A program made the translations under genes and the position numbers. Positions 62,200 to 64,000 of a stretch of DNA of 64,000 bases are shown here, one piece after another. Within the stretch, counting starts at the first letter, position 1; each line of letters begins with the position of its first letter. This DNA comes from Paenibacillus peoriae (lineage in GTDB: Bacteria; Bacillota; Bacilli; Paenibacillales; Paenibacillaceae): contig NZ_CP092831.1 of NCBI RefSeq assembly GCF_022531965.1, positions 3,047,001-3,111,000 on the forward strand. The letters run 5' to 3'. The notes under the pieces are model-generated. The model was not told the DNA's origin and searched no databases. It worked only from the letters and a program-made list of their open reading frames with translations.

Positions 62200-63270
62200 A
62201 TGGATAGTATGAGTAGCTTTTGGACGTTGTTTATTGTGATAGACCTCATCATTTTTTGGTTTATATTCCGTGCAATACGCAGGAACCGGGGAAACAGAAA
62301 AACACGGCGCCGGAATGCTTTTTTCCTCAGCTCCCCTTCTCCTTCTTCCCTTACGCAGGAGCGTCATCCAGAGATTACGGAGCTGATGCAGCTATTGGAG
62401 CAATCCATTCCCGTCTCCTATGCTCATAGCGTAAGGAATCGTGTAATGGAAGCCCACCCAGAGATTACGGAGCAAGAATATGATTGGCGTTGGCATGAGC
62501 TAAAACGATATTTTATGCTATGCGCGATTATGAATCGTGTGCCTATGTTCAGTAGTGATGTGGATGAATTATGGCACGAAATGTTGATGTTTACCCGCGA
62601 ATATCAGCAATTCTCGGAAGCTTTTTTTGGTCGTATGCTTCACCATGCGCCCCATTCTGGCGGCTCTCAGCCGATGCCGGAGGAGCGTGCGTGGTTTGAT
62701 TGGTTGTATGTGGAATGCTTTGGCTGGAACCGCTATAGCGCCAGTTTGTGGGGGACTTTTTTTAATCATCCATTACCGAACGACGAGCTTTCACATTATT
62801 ACAAACTCACAACTTCGGCGCAGCCAGCAGGTAACCGTTGGAATACTCAGGAGAATATAGCCATTTCACAGCAAGCCCAACAAACGGTTCATAAGATTGT
62901 ACAACATCTGCGCGAGCGGGTGAATAAAGCGGTGGATGATCCTGAGGGTAAGCAATTGCCTAAGGTCAACTATTTACAGGTCGACTATCTGTTATTAGCT
63001 GTTGTATGGTATTCATGGTATCAACCTGAACAATTTGCCATACACATGCACCCGGATGCTACAGGCAATGCCGGGTTAGCTAGCTCATCTGGTTGTAGCT
63101 CGGCAAGCGGCTGCTCGAACTGGGATACGCATCACTCGCATCATCATTCCTCCCATGACAGTTCTCATCATGGAGGCTCTTCTCACCATGATTCAGGCGA
63201 TTCTGGTAGCCATTCTTCGTGTAGCAGCGGCTCTTCATGTGGAAGCAGCTGTGGTGGCGGGGGCGACTGA
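62200..63270 (+). CDS. Glycine-rich-domain-like membrane protein with His/Ser/Cys tail
   Basis: A 356-residue protein with one N-terminal transmembrane helix (about 8-28), a basic stretch (RRNRGNRKTRRR), a helical core domain (about 55-290), and a low-complexity tail (about 295-356) of His, Ser, Gly and Cys. The core contains SDVDELWHEMLMFTREYQQFSEAFFGRMLHHAP (about 120-150), resembling the conserved D-W-H and HH motif of the GRDP-like family. The tail has HHSHHHSSH-type clusters and ends SSCGSSCGGGGD, which may bind metal. Bacterial members usually lie near the membrane; function unknown. ATG with AAGGAG upstream. Confidence 0.75.
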   Translation: MDSMSSFWTLFIVIDLIIFWFIFRAIRRNRGNRKTRRRNAFFLSSPSPSSLTQERHPEITELMQLLEQSIPVSYAHSVRNRVMEAHPEITEQEYDWRWHELKRYFMLCAIMNRVPMFSSDVDELWHEMLMFTREYQQFSEAFFGRMLHHAPHSGGSQPMPEERAWFDWLYVECFGWNRYSASLWGTFFNHPLPNDELSHYYKLTTSAQPAGNRWNTQENIAISQQAQQTVHKIVQHLRERVNKAVDDPEGKQLPKVNYLQVDYLLLAVVWYSWYQPEQFAIHMHPDATGNAGLASSSGCSSASGCSNWDTHHSHHHSSHDSSHHGGSSHHDSGDSGSHSSCSSGSSCGSSCGGGGD

Positions 63271-63277
63271 TCATAGC

Positions 63278-63327
63278 AAAAAAGGGAATTCCTCAGCCAA
63301 ACACTGGCTAAAGGGATTCCCTTTTTC
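63278..63327. terminator. Bidirectional terminator between the GRDP-like gene and glgA
   Basis: Stem AAAAAGGGAATTCC / GGGATTCCCTTTTT with an inner AGCCA/TGGCT pairing. Confidence 0.88.
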
Positions 63328-63357
63328 ATTAATATGAATATGGTGTTCCTACTCCGT

Positions 63358-64000
63358 TCAGTCCGTCTTTGTGAGCAAATGGTAAATATCCATATACGCT
63401 TCGGCTGAAACATCCCAACTATATTCTCCTGCGAAAGCCGTCTGTGTAAGCTTCGACCAATGCTCAGATTGGCGATAAAAATGAACAGCACGACGAATGG
63501 TGTTCAGCATATCATGTGCATTGTAGTTCGTGAAGCTAAATCCATTTCCTTCCCCTGTAGACTCATTGTAAGCCTGCACGGTATCGTTAAGGCCCCCAGT
63601 TTCTCGCACAATAGGGATACTTCCATAACGAAGCGCTAGCAGTTGGCTGATCCCGCAAGGCTCAAACCTTGATGGCATAAGATACATATCGCTTGCCGCA
63701 TATATTTTTCGTGACAGAGGTTCGCTAAAAGCAAGCTGCGCCGACATTTTCAGTGGATAGCGTCCCGCTGCCTCACGGAACCAATGCTCAAAAGCCGGAT
63801 CCCCTGTTCCCAAAACGACAAACTGGATATCATCATAATACAAGATTTCATCAAGCACTCTCGTTACCAGATCTAGCCCCTTCATATCTACAAGTCGGGT
63901 TACCATGGCAATCATAGGTACGTCCGGCCGTACCGGCAGACCCAGCTCCTTTTGCAGACCAATTTTGTTTTCCTTTTTCTTTGTCAGACTCGTTCGGTAC
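63358..64000 (-). CDS. glgA: Glycogen synthase, C-terminal part (cut by window end)
   Basis: C-terminal glycosyltransferase family 5 domain. The frame continues past the right edge, so the N-terminal starch-synthase catalytic domain is not in the window. Seen: MIAMVTRLVDMKGLDLV, then MYLMPSRFEPCGISQLLALRYGSIPIVRETGGLNDTVQAYN, which is the classic E-x7-E-type ADP-glucose-binding region of GlgA (SRFEPCG, VRETGGL). Transfers glucose from ADP-glucose to growing glycogen. Other glg genes are presumably outside to the right. Confidence 0.94.
   Translation of the reverse strand, partial: YRTSLTKKKENKIGLQKELGLPVRPDVPMIAMVTRLVDMKGLDLVTRVLDEILYYDDIQFVVLGTGDPAFEHWFREAAGRYPLKMSAQLAFSEPLSRKIYAASDMYLMPSRFEPCGISQLLALRYGSIPIVRETGGLNDTVQAYNESTGEGNGFSFTNYNAHDMLNTIRRAVHFYRQSEHWSKLTQTAFAGEYSWDVSAEAYMDIYHLLTKTD

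Noticed and set aside
1..64000. CRISPR arrays, tRNA or rRNA genes, complete insertion sequences
   Set aside because: No regularly spaced direct repeats, no cloverleaf-like tRNA ends, and no transposase frames or IS-type terminal repeats were seen by reading both strands.

Overview
The window reads as chromosomal DNA from a spore-forming low-to-mid GC Firmicute, most likely a Paenibacillus of the P. polymyxa complex (inference). The support is the spore germination pair gerQ-cwlJ, the recombinase XerS, a GH74 xyloglucanase with X2 and CBM3 modules, a c-di-AMP (ydaO-type) riboswitch, strong AGGAGG ribosome sites with many TTG/GTG starts, and BirA, Fur, CcpA and LacI-type operators. Both ends cut genes: an aldose 1-epimerase on the left and glycogen synthase GlgA on the right. 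No rRNA, tRNA, CRISPR array or intact insertion sequence was seen.

Layout. 0-16.5 kb is ordinary housekeeping: a metallo-beta-lactamase-fold hydrolase, M29 aminopeptidase, bioB-gldA behind a BirA operator, a CorC/HlyC membrane protein, gerQ-cwlJ, an SDR enzyme, a lipoprotein with BNR-like repeats, an amino acid permease, lactate dehydrogenase and a DUF3900 protein. 16.5-23.8 kb is an accessory region. Four 28-bp palindromes built as 11-6-11, with arms matching the XerD half of Bacillus dif, separate small gene blocks: an MFS efflux gene plus a truncated ABC ATPase; a MutS2-like ATPase lacking the Smr nuclease domain, behind a leader-peptide/terminator attenuator; a broken dinB. A XerC/D-type recombinase follows, then a Map remnant. 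23.9-30.1 kb is a Fur-regulated iron-siderophore transport cluster. 30.2-36.1 kb is the ribose operon rbsRKDACB with a perfect RbsR operator. 36.2-49 kb holds a FrnE/DsbA-like protein, an atypical SDR, a copper-amine-oxidase-N-domain protein, an AEC transporter, the xyloglucanase with a cre site, an M20 amidohydrolase, a GNAT protein, xerS and mobB-moeA. 49.1-52.5 kb is an Agr-like peptide signalling locus (AgrC-like membrane protein without a kinase, AgrB, AgrD-like peptide, double LytTR-like protein) with three small XRE regulators around it. 52.6-55.2 kb is a PspA-DUF350-DUF4178-DUF4247 envelope-stress cluster. 55.2-64 kb holds an old-yellow-enzyme reductase, a polysaccharide deacetylase, a fifth dif-like palindrome, a LysM-3D cell-wall protein under the c-di-AMP riboswitch, an amino acid ABC transporter (fused binding protein-permease plus ATPase), an M20 peptidase, a GRDP-like membrane protein and glgA.

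The two strongest candidates for something undescribed are (1) the dif-like sites that frame small resistance-like gene blocks, resembling the pdif modules known from Acinetobacter plasmids but here with Gram-positive XerD-type arms, and (2) the Smr-less MutS2 paralogue whose leader looks like that of an antibiotic-inducible ribosome-acting resistance gene.
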